Source of the DNA: Acidocella aminolytica 101 = DSM 11237
GTDB taxonomy: Bacteria > Pseudomonadota > Alphaproteobacteria > Acetobacterales > Acetobacteraceae
Reading direction: 5' to 3'
DNA: 64,000 bases
NCBI RefSeq assembly: GCF_900129125.1
Contig: NZ_FQVJ01000011.1
Span: 42,681 to 106,680, forward strand
The notes beneath the pieces were generated by a model. It searched no databases. It was not told the origin of the DNA and worked only from the letters and a program-made list of their open reading frames with translations. Shown here one piece after another: positions 35,929 through 45,456 of the stretch. Each line of letters opens with the position of its first letter. The first letter of the stretch is position 1. Both the position numbers and the translations under genes were made by a program.

Positions 35929-36132
35929 ATGTCCGAGTCGGAATCTGAAGACGAAATCCTGGATCGTATTGAGGAAGCGCTGCGCAAGATCGCAAGTGTG
36001 ACCGAGGCGAGCAAGCCCGCGCCGGTGGGCGATCTGCCGCTGGACCGCGAGGCCCTGGTGGCGACGCTGGACAGCGTGATCGCCCGGCTACGCGGCGAGC
36101 TGACGCCGCCGCAGCCCCCCACAACGGAGTAA
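35929..36132 (+). CDS. Small acidic coiled-coil protein upstream of zapA
   Basis: A 67-residue protein with an acidic N-terminus (ESESEDEILDRIEEALRKIA) and a second helix LDREALVATLDSVIARLRGE. It precedes zapA by 4 nt. Similar small helical proteins precede zapA in many alphaproteobacteria; a role with ZapA is a guess from position only. Confidence 0.65.
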   Translation: MSESESEDEILDRIEEALRKIASVTEASKPAPVGDLPLDREALVATLDSVIARLRGELTPPQPPTTE

Positions 36133-36136
36133 CTCC

Positions 36137-36463
36137 ATGGCACAGGTCACCATTCGCATCAATGGCTATGCCTATACGGTTGGTTGCGAAGATGGGCAGG
36201 AAGAACATCTGGCCAAGATGGCGGGCGAGGTGGAACAGCGTGTTACGCATATCAAGGCGATCGGAGGGCAGTCTGGTGAGGCGCGGCTGCTGATGTTGGC
36301 CTCCTTGTTGCTGGCGGATGAGTTGCACGACGTGAAAACCAACGGGGGCGCACAGATCACCCCGCCTCCAGTGCCCGCCAAGGAAGATGGCGAACGCCGG
36401 GCCCGGCTGCGCCGCGTGGCGGCCCGGGCAGAAGAAATCGCCTCCGACCTATTGGATCTTTAA
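36137..36463 (+). CDS. zapA: Cell division protein ZapA
   Basis: A 108-residue FtsZ-ring stabiliser. The N-terminal VTIRINGYAYTVGCEDGQEE segment and the following EHLAKMAGEVEQRV helix are typical, with a C-terminal coiled coil. It is followed directly by a 6S RNA, a conserved arrangement. Confidence 0.9.
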   Translation: MAQVTIRINGYAYTVGCEDGQEEHLAKMAGEVEQRVTHIKAIGGQSGEARLLMLASLLLADELHDVKTNGGAQITPPPVPAKEDGERRARLRRVAARAEEIASDLLDL

Positions 36464-36484
36464 GATATTGCATCAAACAGAGAT

Positions 36485-36650
36485 TGCGGACGGACGAGTT
36501 CCTGCCTAAATACGCGCAGGAGCTGCCCGGTGCGTCAGGCAAGACATCCCCTGGGCCGTTAAGCAACTTCCCTTGGGAACTGGCTCTGTTCAGGCCGTGG
36601 TCTGAATATCTGGTGCCCACCTGCACAAGCAGGCCTTGGGAGGATGCAAG
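36485..36650 (+). ncRNA. ssrS: 6S RNA (SsrS)
   Basis: This part of the 330-nt gene-free gap between zapA and ihfB holds the signature blocks of alphaproteobacterial 6S RNA: CCCTGGGCCGTTAAGCAAC, CCTTGGGAACTGGCTCTG, TTCAGGCCGTGGTCTGAATA, CTGGTGCCCACCTGCAC and GGCCTTGGGAGGATG. 6S RNA mimics an open promoter and binds sigma70-RNA polymerase in stationary phase. Exact ends are approximate; a sequence search should fix them. Confidence 0.88.
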
Positions 36651-36793
36651 TGCCAACGGCCAGGGTGGCTCCACAACAAAATGCTGATTTTCACCCTGAA
36701 CGGGTGGAAAAACAACAGGTTCGGTCGGGTTTTCAGCTAGGTTTTATTGACCAGATTGTTGTATGCTGGCATCCTCATGCGCTGGGGGACATC

Positions 36794-37120
36794 ATGACAC
36801 GTTCGGAATTGATCGCAGGATTGGCCGAGGATAACCCGCATCTGACAATGACGGACGTGGAGAAAATCGTCTCGACCCTGTTCAACGAAATGACCGCCGC
36901 CCTGGCGCGTGGAGAACGGGTGGAGCTGCGGGGGTTCGGCGCATTTACCGTGAAGCATCGTCAGGCGCGCTCCGGGCGCAACCCGCGTACAGGCGAGACC
37001 GTTGAAGTGGCGCAGAAATCCGTGCCTTTCTTCAAGGCGGGTAAGGAATTGCGCGAGCGAATCAACAAGCCCGCCGCGTCTTCCCAGGCGGCAAAGAAAA
37101 GTGGCGGAGAGAAGAGCTGA
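36794..37120 (+). CDS. ihfB: Integration host factor beta subunit
   Basis: A 108-residue DNA-bending protein of the HU/IHF family. [38 protein letters not shown] and the DNA-intercalating Pro in GRNPRTGE are present; the end is Lys-rich. ATG 36794 follows GGGGG; the longer open frame runs over 6S RNA sequence and is not used. The frame overlaps the possible non-ATG start region of lapA. Confidence 0.94.
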   Translation: MTRSELIAGLAEDNPHLTMTDVEKIVSTLFNEMTAALARGERVELRGFGAFTVKHRQARSGRNPRTGETVEVAQKSVPFFKAGKELRERINKPAASSQAAKKSGGEKS

Positions 37121-37146
37121 AATCCCTGAAACTCATCGTCGGATTC

Positions 37147-37401
37147 ATGGTGATTCTGGCGCTGGTTATTTTTGTGCTGTCCAACCGCGTGCCGGTGCAG
37201 GTGGGATTCTGGCCCCTTGGCAGCATGTCCGCTTGGCTGGGGCCAGTGGCCATTGTGGCGTTGGGGATTGGGTTCTTCGCAGGGTTATTTGTGGCGATGC
37301 CCAGGCAGTTGCATTGGCGCCGCCGTGCCAGGAACGCGGAGAAGCGCGTGGCTGAACTGACGCCTTCCATTTCTGCTTCGGCGCCAACAATTATTAAGTG
37401 A
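37147..37401 (+). CDS. lapA: LapA-family (DUF1049) inner-membrane protein
   Basis: An 84-residue protein with two membrane helices (about 1-12, 33-55) and the family pattern SNRVPVQVGFWPLG followed by a basic, helical cytoplasmic end. Hydrophobic residues continue upstream in frame ([10 protein letters not shown]), so translation may begin at a non-ATG codon around 37115-37130, coupled to ihfB. LapA proteins work in LPS assembly regulation in E. coli; here the role is inferred by family. Confidence 0.82.
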   Translation: MVILALVIFVLSNRVPVQVGFWPLGSMSAWLGPVAIVALGIGFFAGLFVAMPRQLHWRRRARNAEKRVAELTPSISASAPTIIK

Positions 37402-37408
37402 GAGTGAG

Positions 37409-38098
37409 ATGACGGGTCGTTTAATCGCGGCAATTGATACGCCGGAGCTGCCGCACGCGCGTGATTTGGTGCGGGAGGTGGCGCCGCATTGCGGGTTGGT
37501 GAAGTTGGGGCTGGAATTTTTTTTGCGTCATGGGCCGGGTGGATATAGAGACGCCGCGCACGGGGCGGATGTATTCCTGGACCTCAAGCTTCATGACATT
37601 CCGAATACAGTTGCGGGGGCGGTGCGGTCTATATTGCCGCTGGCGCCAAGGCTGATGACGGTTCATGCTGGTGGCGGGGCCAAGATGGTGGCCGCAGCCG
37701 CTGAGGCCGCCGCGACGGCCGGAGAGGCGCGGCCAAAAATTCTGGCGGTGACGGTGTTAACCAGCTTTGACGCGGCGGGGTTGGCGGAAACGGGGGTTTC
37801 GGGTGGCACGTCTCAGCAGGTGTTGCGGCTCGCGCGGCTGGCATTGGGGGCCGGGGCGGATGGGCTGGTATGCTCGGCGCACGAAATTGCGGTCTTGCGG
37901 GATGCGTTTGGTGAAAGGCCGCTGTTGGTGGTGCCGGGGATTCGCCCGGCTGGCGCCGCGCTGGGGGACCAGGCGCGGGTGATGACGGCCGAGCAGGCCG
38001 TAGAAGCAGGTGCTGATTATATTGTGGTCGGGCGGCCGATTACCGGGGCGGCTAACCCTGGCGTGGCGGCAGCGGCGATTGCGGCGTCCATCGCGTGA
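37409..38098 (+). CDS. pyrF: Orotidine 5'-phosphate decarboxylase PyrF
   Basis: A 229-residue TIM barrel catalysing the last step of UMP synthesis. The catalytic DLKLHDIPNTV motif and VVPGIRPAGAALGDQARVMT phosphate region with a C-terminal DYIVVGRPIT are clear. It starts 7 nt after lapA and overlaps trpF by GTGA. Confidence 0.95.
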   Translation: MTGRLIAAIDTPELPHARDLVREVAPHCGLVKLGLEFFLRHGPGGYRDAAHGADVFLDLKLHDIPNTVAGAVRSILPLAPRLMTVHAGGGAKMVAAAAEAAATAGEARPKILAVTVLTSFDAAGLAETGVSGGTSQQVLRLARLALGAGADGLVCSAHEIAVLRDAFGERPLLVVPGIRPAGAALGDQARVMTAEQAVEAGADYIVVGRPITGAANPGVAAAAIAASIA

Positions 38099-38721
38099 GC
38101 CGGTTAGTTAAAATCTGCGGTATCAAGGATGCGGCGGGGTTTGACGCGGTTGTGAAGGCGGGTGCGGATTATGTGGGGTTCGTGTTTTTTCCGCCCTCGC
38201 CGCGTTACGTCACCAGCGTGGCGGCGAAGCTTTTATCCGAGCGGTATGCGGGCGGGCCAAAGCGCGTGGGTTTGTTTGTGAATCCCAGCCTGGGTGAGGT
38301 GGATGATATTCTTAGGAATGTCTCGCTGGATGTCTTGCAGGTCCATGGCGCCCCGGATTTGGTTGCGGCCCTGCGGGACCGGTTCGGGCGGCCGGTGTGG
38401 CGGCAGGTTGGCGTGGAAAGCGTATCAGATTTTCCGGCGCCCGATGAGGTAGCTGACGGCTTTATTGTGGAAGCTAAGCCGCCAAAAAGCGCAACGAGGC
38501 CGGGCGGTAACGCCGTGCGGGCGAATTGGGATTTGTTGTCGCGTTTCAGGCCGGCAAAGCCCTGGCTGCTGGCGGGCGGGTTAAAGCCCGGGAATGTCGC
38601 GGACGGATTGCGCCAGACTGGCGCGCCGGGGGCGGATGTGTCCTCTGGCGTGGAACGCGCCCCTGGCGAGAAAGACCCGGATCTGATCAAGGCCTTCGTG
38701 GCGGCGGTACGCGGCGTTTAA
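38095..38721 (+). CDS. trpF: Phosphoribosylanthranilate isomerase TrpF
   Basis: A 208-residue TIM barrel of tryptophan synthesis. The start is GTG 38095 within the pyrF stop. KICGIKDAAGF, GFVFFPPSPRYV and DVLQVHG are family-typical, and LLAGGLKPGNV and DVSSGVE form the phosphate site. trpBA is not downstream, unlike in many relatives; the next gene is on the other strand. Confidence 0.94.
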   Translation: MSRLVKICGIKDAAGFDAVVKAGADYVGFVFFPPSPRYVTSVAAKLLSERYAGGPKRVGLFVNPSLGEVDDILRNVSLDVLQVHGAPDLVAALRDRFGRPVWRQVGVESVSDFPAPDEVADGFIVEAKPPKSATRPGGNAVRANWDLLSRFRPAKPWLLAGGLKPGNVADGLRQTGAPGADVSSGVERAPGEKDPDLIKAFVAAVRGV

Positions 38722-38777
38722 ATGTTCTGGTGCTGACGTTTCTGAAAAGCTCTCACATCCCCTGAGCGTTTCTAAGG

Positions 38778-39449
38778 TTAAACAGTCTGTAGATTGTAAG
38801 TCGATAGAACCTTGTCCATCCAGATGGAGATGGAGTCGTCCTGCGCCAGTAACGGTGTGGCGGAAACAAGCTTGCCCCATTGCAGCGCGCCAAAAACGAG
38901 ATGATCCGCCCAGGAAGGGCTGTCTCCGGCGATGAAGGTTTGCGCCGATAGTCGCTTTTGTAGCGGTTTCAGCATGGCGTAGAGATGCGCCTCGGCCTGT
39001 TGGCGGTTGGCGTCGATGTCTTCGATGCTGCGGTTGAAAGCAGCTTCACGGGTTTCACGGAAATAGGGCTGATCTTCCGGGCACAGACAACGGTAGATAT
39101 CGCCCAGAACGGTGGCGGCGATGGCCGGGTGCAGGATGGTCTCCGTCCAGTCTTTAATAAACAGAGTGAGCGCTTGGGTTTGCGCGTCACCAAACAAAGC
39201 CGGGCTATTGGGATAAGTTTGTTCCAGATAGGCGGCGATGGTTTGGCTGTCTGAAACAATGCGCGCGCCATCAACAAGAACCGGAACCTTACTCTGGCCG
39301 GACGCAGCGATGGCCGCCTTCTCGGTGAAGTGCCAGGGGACGGTTTCGTAATCCAGCCTCTTGTGCGCGAGCGCGAGCTTCACGCGCCAGCAATAGGGGC
39401 TGAAGCGCGTGCCGTCCGCCGCCGCGAGATCGTAAAGCGTGCGTGTCAT
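38778..39449 (-). CDS. Glutathione S-transferase family protein (first)
   Basis: A 223-residue GST: thioredoxin-like N-terminal domain with S-P-Y-C (RFSPYCWRVKLAL) and KVPVL(V/I)D...DSQTIAAYLEQ, then a helical C-terminal domain. ATG 39449 overlaps the stop of the upstream GST gene (ATGA), so the two are co-translated. Substrates unknown. The upstream-extended frame overlaps the other GST gene and is not used. Confidence 0.88.
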   Translation of the reverse strand: MTRTLYDLAAADGTRFSPYCWRVKLALAHKRLDYETVPWHFTEKAAIAASGQSKVPVLVDGARIVSDSQTIAAYLEQTYPNSPALFGDAQTQALTLFIKDWTETILHPAIAATVLGDIYRCLCPEDQPYFRETREAAFNRSIEDIDANRQQAEAHLYAMLKPLQKRLSAQTFIAGDSPSWADHLVFGALQWGKLVSATPLLAQDDSISIWMDKVLSTYNLQTV

Positions 39450-40132
39450 CGGGCTGTTTGGCCGAAAAGGACTTTCTTTGCGTCTTCGGAAACCGTGGGG
39501 GTGCTGTTCACTTCTTTGGCTTTGGCATAAGCGCGCTGCACGGCGGGGCGGGCGGCCATGCGTTCGAACCAAGTTCTCAAATTTGGGAAATCCTCAAGCT
39601 TTTGCTGCTGGCGTTCGTAAGGCACAACCCAGGGATAGCTGGCCATGTCGGCAATCGAATAATCGCCCGCGATATAGTCTTTGCCTTCAAGCTGCTTGTT
39701 CAGCACGCCATAGAGGCGGTTTGTTTCTTTGACGTAGCGCTCCATCGCATAAGGAATCCGCTCCGGCGCGTATTGCACGAAATGATGATTTTGCCCGGCC
39801 ATGGGGCCAAGGCCGCCCATTTGCCAATAAAGCCATTGTTGAACATTGAAGCGTTGGCGAGCTTCTTTGGGCAGGAACTGGCCGGTTTTGTCCGCCAGAT
39901 ATTCAAGAATGGCACCGGATTCAAAAATTCCAAGCGGCGCGCCACCATCAGCGGGGGCAAGGTCGCGGATGGCGGGGATGCGGTTATTTGGCGCGAACTT
40001 TAGAAAGTCTGGGTTGAATTGATCGCCCTTGGAAATGTTAATGGGGAAGATTTTATAATCCAGCCCGGTTTCCTCAAGGAAGATGGTGACCTTATGGCCG
40101 TTCGGCGTGGTCCAGTAATAAAGCTCAATCAT
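39446..40132 (-). CDS. Glutathione S-transferase, YfcG/YghU (Nu) class
   Basis: A 228-residue GST starting MIELYYWTTPNGHKVTIFLE, the Nu-class pattern with a Thr-Asn active-site pair, followed by ESGAILEYLADKTGQFLP and a C-terminal domain with QWLYWQMGGLGPMAGQNHHF. Nu-class enzymes act as disulfide-bond reductases with glutathione. It lies between pepN and the other GST gene in one minus-strand row. Confidence 0.9.
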   Translation of the reverse strand: MIELYYWTTPNGHKVTIFLEETGLDYKIFPINISKGDQFNPDFLKFAPNNRIPAIRDLAPADGGAPLGIFESGAILEYLADKTGQFLPKEARQRFNVQQWLYWQMGGLGPMAGQNHHFVQYAPERIPYAMERYVKETNRLYGVLNKQLEGKDYIAGDYSIADMASYPWVVPYERQQQKLEDFPNLRTWFERMAARPAVQRAYAKAKEVNSTPTVSEDAKKVLFGQTAR

Positions 40133-40143
40133 TCAAAATCTCC

Positions 40144-42729
40144 TTATGCCAGCGCCTTGGAGGCGAGTTCGTAAGTATTACGGCTGAGTTGTTCGCGCGC
40201 CAGGATACGCTCAAGCTCTGCTTTCATGAGGCCTTGCCGCTTTGTGTCAAAGCGCCGCCAAAGGCCGAGCGCGGTGACGAAGCGGGCGGCGATTTGCGGG
40301 TTGGTTTCGTCCAACCGCAAGACAAAATCCGCCAAGAGTTTGTAACCTGCGCCGGATTTGTCGTGGAATTTCCACGGGTTGGCGGTGAAGGCGCCAATCA
40401 GCGCGCGGACGCGGTTTGGATTGCGCAGATCCATGGCGGCATGGCTGGCCAGCGCCTGCACGCGGGTGAGCGTATCCGACGCGTTGGAACGTGCTTGCAC
40501 GGAAAACCATTTATCCAGCACCAGCCTGTTATGTTCCCATTCTGTGTAGAAAGCGTGCAATGCGCTCTCCCGCGCGGGGCCGGGCTCATCAACCAGATTG
40601 GTGAGGGCGGCGAGTTTCTCCGTCATGTTGCCTGCCGCGGTGAATTGTGCCGCGGCAAAGGCCGGGCCTTCGGCAGCGGTGAGATAGCTAAGCGCGGCGT
40701 TGCGCAAGGCGCGGGCACCCATGGCGGGGCCGGAGACGTCATCTGGCGCGGCGTTAGCGAATTGCTCGTAAACCGCATGGAATTCAGCGCTCAGCGCTTG
40801 GCCCAGCGCCTTGCGGGCTGCCTCGCGGACGAGATGAATGGCGTCCGGGTCAACCACGGTCATGTCGTCAGCCAGCAGCGATTCCATGGGCAGTATCAAC
40901 GCCTCAGCAGCAAAGGCCGGGTCGCGCGTGGCATCCCGCAGCGTGGCGGCGATAGCGTCTTTCAGTCCTTCATCCAATGTAAAAGGTTGGCCGATTTGGT
41001 GTGTGGCCACGGAATCCAGCAGCACGGCGGAGGCATATTGCTGAAGCGCATCCCAACGGTTGAACAGGTCGCTGTCATGCGCGGCCAGAAAGGCGAGGCG
41101 TGCGCGGCTTTGGCCTTTTAGTTTGACGGGCGCTGAGAAATGCCGGAACAAGGAGACGGCTCCAGGTTTTTGCGGCAGCTTGAAGGTGAAGCTTTGTTCC
41201 GTCTCACGCAGCAGCAAGGTTTCGGCATGAATTTCTTCCCCGGTCTGGTTCAGCAGCCCGATGGCGACGGGGATCAGCAGCGGTTGCTTTTCCGGCTGGC
41301 CCGGCGTGGGGGCGGTGCGCTGGCGTAAAGTGAGGGTGAAGGTTTGTGCGGCATCGTCCCAGGATTCATCGAAGGTGATCTCGGGCGTGCCAGCTTGCTC
41401 ATACCACAGCATGAACTGTTTGAGGTCGATGTCTGTGATTGACTGCATGGCCGCCCAGAAATCCTCGACCGTCGCGGCGGCGTTATCGTTTTTGGCGATA
41501 TATGCCTCCATGCCGCGGCGGAAGGCCTCACGCCCGATGATGGTGCGGTACATGCGCACCACCTCCGCGCCTTTTTCGTAGATTGTGGTGGTGTAGAAAT
41601 TGTTGATTTCGAGATAGCTCGCCGGGCGGACAGGATGGGCAAGTGGTCCGGCATCGTCACGGAACTGTGTGGCACGTAGCAGGCGCACATCGGCAATGCG
41701 TTTCACCGCCGCGGAGAACTGGTCCGACATATACTCCTGGTCGCGGAAAACGGTCAGGCCTTCCTTCAGGGAAAGCTGGAACCAATCTCGGCAGGTGACG
41801 CGGTCTCCGGTCCAGTTATGGAAATACTCATGGGCGATGACGCGCTCGACATTCTGGAAATCCATGTCCGTGGCGCTGTTGGCGTCGGCCAGCACATAGG
41901 CGGTGTTGAAAATGTTGAGGCCCTTATTTTCCATCGCCCCGGCATTGAAGTCCGACACGGCGGCAATGTTGAAGATATCGAGGTCATATTCGAGACCGAA
42001 AATGTCTTCGTCCCATTTCATCGAGCGTTTGAGGGCGCCCATGGCGTGTGCGCAACGCGCTTCATCGCCGCGCTCAACCCAGATGCCGAGATCCACCTTG
42101 CGGCCGGAGCGGGTGGTGAATTCATCTTTCAGGGAAACAAGGTCCGCCGCCACCAGGGCGAAGAGGTAAGAGGGTTTGGGGTGCGGGTCTTCCCACTCGG
42201 CATGGGCGATGCCGTTTTCCACTCCGCTGGAGAGCTTGTTGCCGTTGGAGAGCAGAATGGGGAATTTAGCGGCATCCGCCCGCATCCGCACGCGGTAGCG
42301 GGCCATCACATCCGGCCGGTCCGGGAAGAAGGTGACTTTGCGGAAGCCCTCGGGCTCGCATTGGGTGAATAAGCCGGAACCGGACGTATAAAGCCCGGAA
42401 AGTTCGCTATTGGCGGCGGGGTTGATCCGTACGCTGGTCTCCAACACCGCTTGGTCGGGAACGTCCTGGATGGTGAGGCTGTCCTCATCCAGCGTGTAGC
42501 GGTTGTCGCCCAGCGGTTCGCCGTTCAGGGAGACGGAAAGCAATTCCAGCTTTCGGCCATCCAGCTTTAGGGGGCCCGGGGCGTTGCGGCGCAGTTGCAG
42601 CCGGGCTTTGACGATGGTGGCCTCGGGGGCAAGCTCAAAATCCAGCGCCACATGCTCCACCTGATAAGCAGGAGCGCGGTAATCGGCCAGATTTACCGGG
42701 TTGCGGGAGGGGATTTGTTCATCAGCCAT
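40144..42729 (-). CDS. pepN: Aminopeptidase N (M1 family)
   Basis: An 861-residue zinc aminopeptidase. The substrate motif GAMENKGLNIFN and the zinc site HEYFHNWTGDRVTCRDWFQL with the third ligand E (KEGLTVFRDQE) are intact; the C-terminal helical domain is complete. The gene may start at 42810, but ATG 42729 (MADEQIPSR...) fits the family better and leaves 57 nt to the divergent acyltransferase gene. Confidence 0.95.
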   Translation of the reverse strand: MADEQIPSRNPVNLADYRAPAYQVEHVALDFELAPEATIVKARLQLRRNAPGPLKLDGRKLELLSVSLNGEPLGDNRYTLDEDSLTIQDVPDQAVLETSVRINPAANSELSGLYTSGSGLFTQCEPEGFRKVTFFPDRPDVMARYRVRMRADAAKFPILLSNGNKLSSGVENGIAHAEWEDPHPKPSYLFALVAADLVSLKDEFTTRSGRKVDLGIWVERGDEARCAHAMGALKRSMKWDEDIFGLEYDLDIFNIAAVSDFNAGAMENKGLNIFNTAYVLADANSATDMDFQNVERVIAHEYFHNWTGDRVTCRDWFQLSLKEGLTVFRDQEYMSDQFSAAVKRIADVRLLRATQFRDDAGPLAHPVRPASYLEINNFYTTTIYEKGAEVVRMYRTIIGREAFRRGMEAYIAKNDNAAATVEDFWAAMQSITDIDLKQFMLWYEQAGTPEITFDESWDDAAQTFTLTLRQRTAPTPGQPEKQPLLIPVAIGLLNQTGEEIHAETLLLRETEQSFTFKLPQKPGAVSLFRHFSAPVKLKGQSRARLAFLAAHDSDLFNRWDALQQYASAVLLDSVATHQIGQPFTLDEGLKDAIAATLRDATRDPAFAAEALILPMESLLADDMTVVDPDAIHLVREAARKALGQALSAEFHAVYEQFANAAPDDVSGPAMGARALRNAALSYLTAAEGPAFAAAQFTAAGNMTEKLAALTNLVDEPGPARESALHAFYTEWEHNRLVLDKWFSVQARSNASDTLTRVQALASHAAMDLRNPNRVRALIGAFTANPWKFHDKSGAGYKLLADFVLRLDETNPQIAARFVTALGLWRRFDTKRQGLMKAELERILAREQLSRNTYELASKALA

Positions 42730-42786
42730 CACAATCTCGTCCTGTTCCTTCTGGTGAAATGCCTGCCGCCGCACATATGGTAGGTC

Positions 42787-43923
42787 ATGGCGGATGAGAC
42801 ACCTCTTCAAGTAGAAAATTTTTCACGCCTTGCCGAGGTCGGGCAAGAGGTATGGGATGCGTGCGCGGGAGATTGCAATCCATTTGTTTCCTATGCGTTT
42901 TTGTTGGCGTTGGAGCAAAGTGGATCGGTGGGCGGGCGCACAGGCTGGTATCCGCGCTATCTGGTGGTGCGGGATGCGGGGGGTAAGGTACAGGCGGTGG
43001 CGCCTGTTTACGCCAAAACCCACTCCTATGGGGAATATGTGTTCGACCATGGCTGGGCCAATGCGTTTGAGCGAGCGGGTGGTCAATATTACCCAAAATT
43101 ACAGGTTGCGGCGCCGTTTTCGCCGGTTCCGGGCCCAAGGCTGCTGACGCACGGGCCTAGCCTGGGCACAATGGCGGCGGCGCTGGAGGCGGCGTGTGAG
43201 GCCTCGGGCTGTTCCTCGGTGCATGTCACATTCTGTACCGAGGATGAGTGGGATGGGCTGGGGCAGGCCGGGTGGCTGCAACGGCTGGGCACGCAGTTCC
43301 ATTGGGAAAATCCAGGTTATGAGAGTTTTGAGGATTTTTTGGCGGCGTTGTCCTCACGCAAGCGCAAGGCGATTCGGCGAGAGCGCCGGGAGGCCCAGGC
43401 GGGCTTACAGTTCCGGGCGCTGAGCGGCGCTGAACTGACGCCCGGCGTGTGGAAGCGGTTTTATGAATTCTATTTATCCACTGTGGAGCGCAAATGGGGA
43501 GGGGCGTATCTGACGCCGGAATTTTTTCCGCTGCTGGGGAAGTATCTGGGTGAAAAAGTGGTGTTGATGCTGGCCGAGCGGAATGGCCGGCCGATTGCAG
43601 GGGCGCTGAACCTGGTTGGAGATGGCGTGCTGTATGGCCGTAATTGGGGCTGTACGGAGGATGTGCCCTTTCTGCACTTCGAACTTTGTTATTATCAGGC
43701 GATTGAGTACGCCATTGCTCAGGGGTTTCGGCGTGTGGAGGCGGGCGCGCAAGGGGAGCATAAGATCCAGCGCGGTTATCTGCCGAAGCCGACTTATTCC
43801 GCGCATTACATAGCGCATCCGGGATTGAGGGAGGCCGTGGCGCGGTTTTTGGACGTGGAGCGCGAGGAGGTTTTTCGGGTATTGGAGGAGATGGTGAAAG
43901 AGGGGCCGTATCGCCGCGATTAA
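42787..43923 (+). CDS. Peptidogalycan/FemAB-like N-acyltransferase (DUF482)
   Basis: A 378-residue GNAT-fold protein. NPFVSYAFLLALEQSGSVGG near the N-terminus, HFLHFELCYYQAIEYAI-like core (PFLHFELCYYQAIE), VEAGAQGEHKIQRGYLPKPT and HYIAHPGL are signatures of the peptidogalycan synthesis/recognition family. It may transfer an amino acid or acyl group to a cell-wall precursor. It is divergent from pepN. Confidence 0.87.
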   Translation: MADETPLQVENFSRLAEVGQEVWDACAGDCNPFVSYAFLLALEQSGSVGGRTGWYPRYLVVRDAGGKVQAVAPVYAKTHSYGEYVFDHGWANAFERAGGQYYPKLQVAAPFSPVPGPRLLTHGPSLGTMAAALEAACEASGCSSVHVTFCTEDEWDGLGQAGWLQRLGTQFHWENPGYESFEDFLAALSSRKRKAIRRERREAQAGLQFRALSGAELTPGVWKRFYEFYLSTVERKWGGAYLTPEFFPLLGKYLGEKVVLMLAERNGRPIAGALNLVGDGVLYGRNWGCTEDVPFLHFELCYYQAIEYAIAQGFRRVEAGAQGEHKIQRGYLPKPTYSAHYIAHPGLREAVARFLDVEREEVFRVLEEMVKEGPYRRD

Positions 43924-43967
43924 AGCAACGTGATTAAAGCAAGGAGGGGCCATGCCGCCTAAGGCGC

Positions 43968-45129
43968 TTAATGCCACGGCGGCCAGAGGGGGGCCTTCCA
44001 GACCGTGAGTAGCCCAAAGCCAAGCAGGGCAATTCCGAAATCTCCGGCGGTCTGGACGGATGAGGTCCAGAGTGGGTTAAAAGCGCCCCCCCAACAGCCC
44101 AACCACCGCCGCATTAACGCAGCGCATGGCGGCCTAGGCACGGGGCTGTTGGCGGAAACCATCCCAGAAAGGTAACGCGCTAAGCAAAATCAGAATGCCC
44201 GGCAAAAAAATGCCAAACAGGCCCAGCGCTGCCCCCGCGATGCCGTGCGGCGATGGAGTGGCGACGGCGCCGAGATAGGCCGCGAAAGTGAAAAGTGGCC
44301 CTGGGATGGCCTGTGCCGCGCCGTATCCGGCAAGGAAAATATTGTTCTGTACCCCGCCGGGCGTGACAAAAGCATCGTGCAGCAAGGGCAGGACCACGTG
44401 GCCGCCACCAAAAACCAGCGCGCCCGCGTGGTAGAAGGCGGAGAACATGGCTAGGGCCGGCAACTGGGTAAGTGCCAGCACAAGCGGTAGGCCAAGCAGA
44501 AGCAACGCTTAGGCGGCCAGGGCAAACAAGCCGGCTTTACGGGAAATAGGGCATAATAATAAATCGCCGGCTGGCTGGGTGCCTCACGGCAAAGCCAAAG
44601 CCCGCCAATCCAGTCGAGCAGAATAACGCCGATCTGTGCCGCCGCGCCGCCGGTGAACAGCATGATAAGCGTGGCCGGAATCGCGAGGCTGGAGCGTGGT
44701 TTGTCAGGGCAGTAAAGACCGCACCATGCCCCAGACGGCTTGCGCGACGATGGCGACAGCGGTGAGTTTCGGGCCATGTAATAAGCCGGTTCCGGCGGGG
44801 CCAGTCAGGGGGCTGGCCCTGAAAGCGAACAGCGTTAACAAGATGGCAGAGGGAAGGATGAAACCTGCCCAGGCCGCGAGTCCGCCGCGCATGAGCACGA
44901 TGGAAAATCCAACCTGACCGCTGGCCGGTCCGGGGAGAAACTGGCACAGCCCTACAAGGTCCGAATAAGACTGGTCGTTCAGCCATTGGCGGCGGGTGAT
45001 GAACTCATTGCGGAAATAGCCGATATGGACGATTGGTCCGCCGGAGCAGTTAAGGCCGAGCTTCAGGAAAAGGCGGAAGATTTCAAAGACTGGCCGGGGG
45101 ACGGTCAACGCGTTTTGAGTCTCTTGCAT
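43968..45129 (-). pseudogene. chrA: Chromate transporter ChrA, multiply frameshifted
   Basis: The N-terminal CHR domain starts at ATG 45129 and includes GGPIVHIGYFRNEFITRRQW, DLVGLCQFLPGPASGQVGFS and AVAIVAQAVWGMVR. Lesions follow: a frameshift near 44711 (the other frame reads CPDKPRSSLAIPATLIMLFTG), another near 44545, a TAA near 44510, then the second CHR half GALVFGGGHVVLPLL...IPGPLFTFAAYLGA, a further frame change near 44140 and a tail VVGLLGGAFNPLW...QTAGDF ending about 43968. A functional chromate transporter is excluded if the sequence is right. Confidence 0.88.
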
Positions 45130-45311
45130 CGCCGTGTCCTCTGCTGTTTCGTCCTGGCGGCTTTGTGCCGGAGGGCGAAGGTTGAGCGCCAGCCTACGGC
45201 GGGCCGGGGGCTGGACAGGAAGAAATTTCAAAAATTTTTCTCCCAGGGCTTTTCAAGTTCAGCAACAGTGGTTATACGGCGCCACCGACGCGTCACACGG
45301 CGCTATGGGTT

Positions 45312-45387
45312 GGGTGCATAGCTCAGTTGGTAGAGCAGCTGACTCTTAATCAGTAGGTCCAAGGTTCGAATCCTTGTGCACCCACCA
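45312..45387 (+). tRNA. tRNA-Lys (anticodon CTT)
   Basis: A 76-nt cloverleaf: acceptor GGGTGCA/TGCACCC, D-arm GCTC...GAGC, anticodon stem GCTGA/TCAGT with loop CTCTTAA (anticodon CTT at 45345-45347), T-arm CAAGG TTCGAAT CCTTG, and encoded CCA (45385-45387). No intron. It stands between chrA and the CoA-binding gene. Confidence 0.97.
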
Positions 45388-45456
45388 AAAAATTTTCAAG
45401 GCAGTCCAAAGCTGAACAAAAACTCCTAAGCAGGCCGCCGGGTCATTTTTTTGTGC

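Noticed and set aside
40189..41121. 310-codon plus-strand ORF
   Set aside because: Antisense to the conserved pepN C-terminal domain; no motif or start signal.
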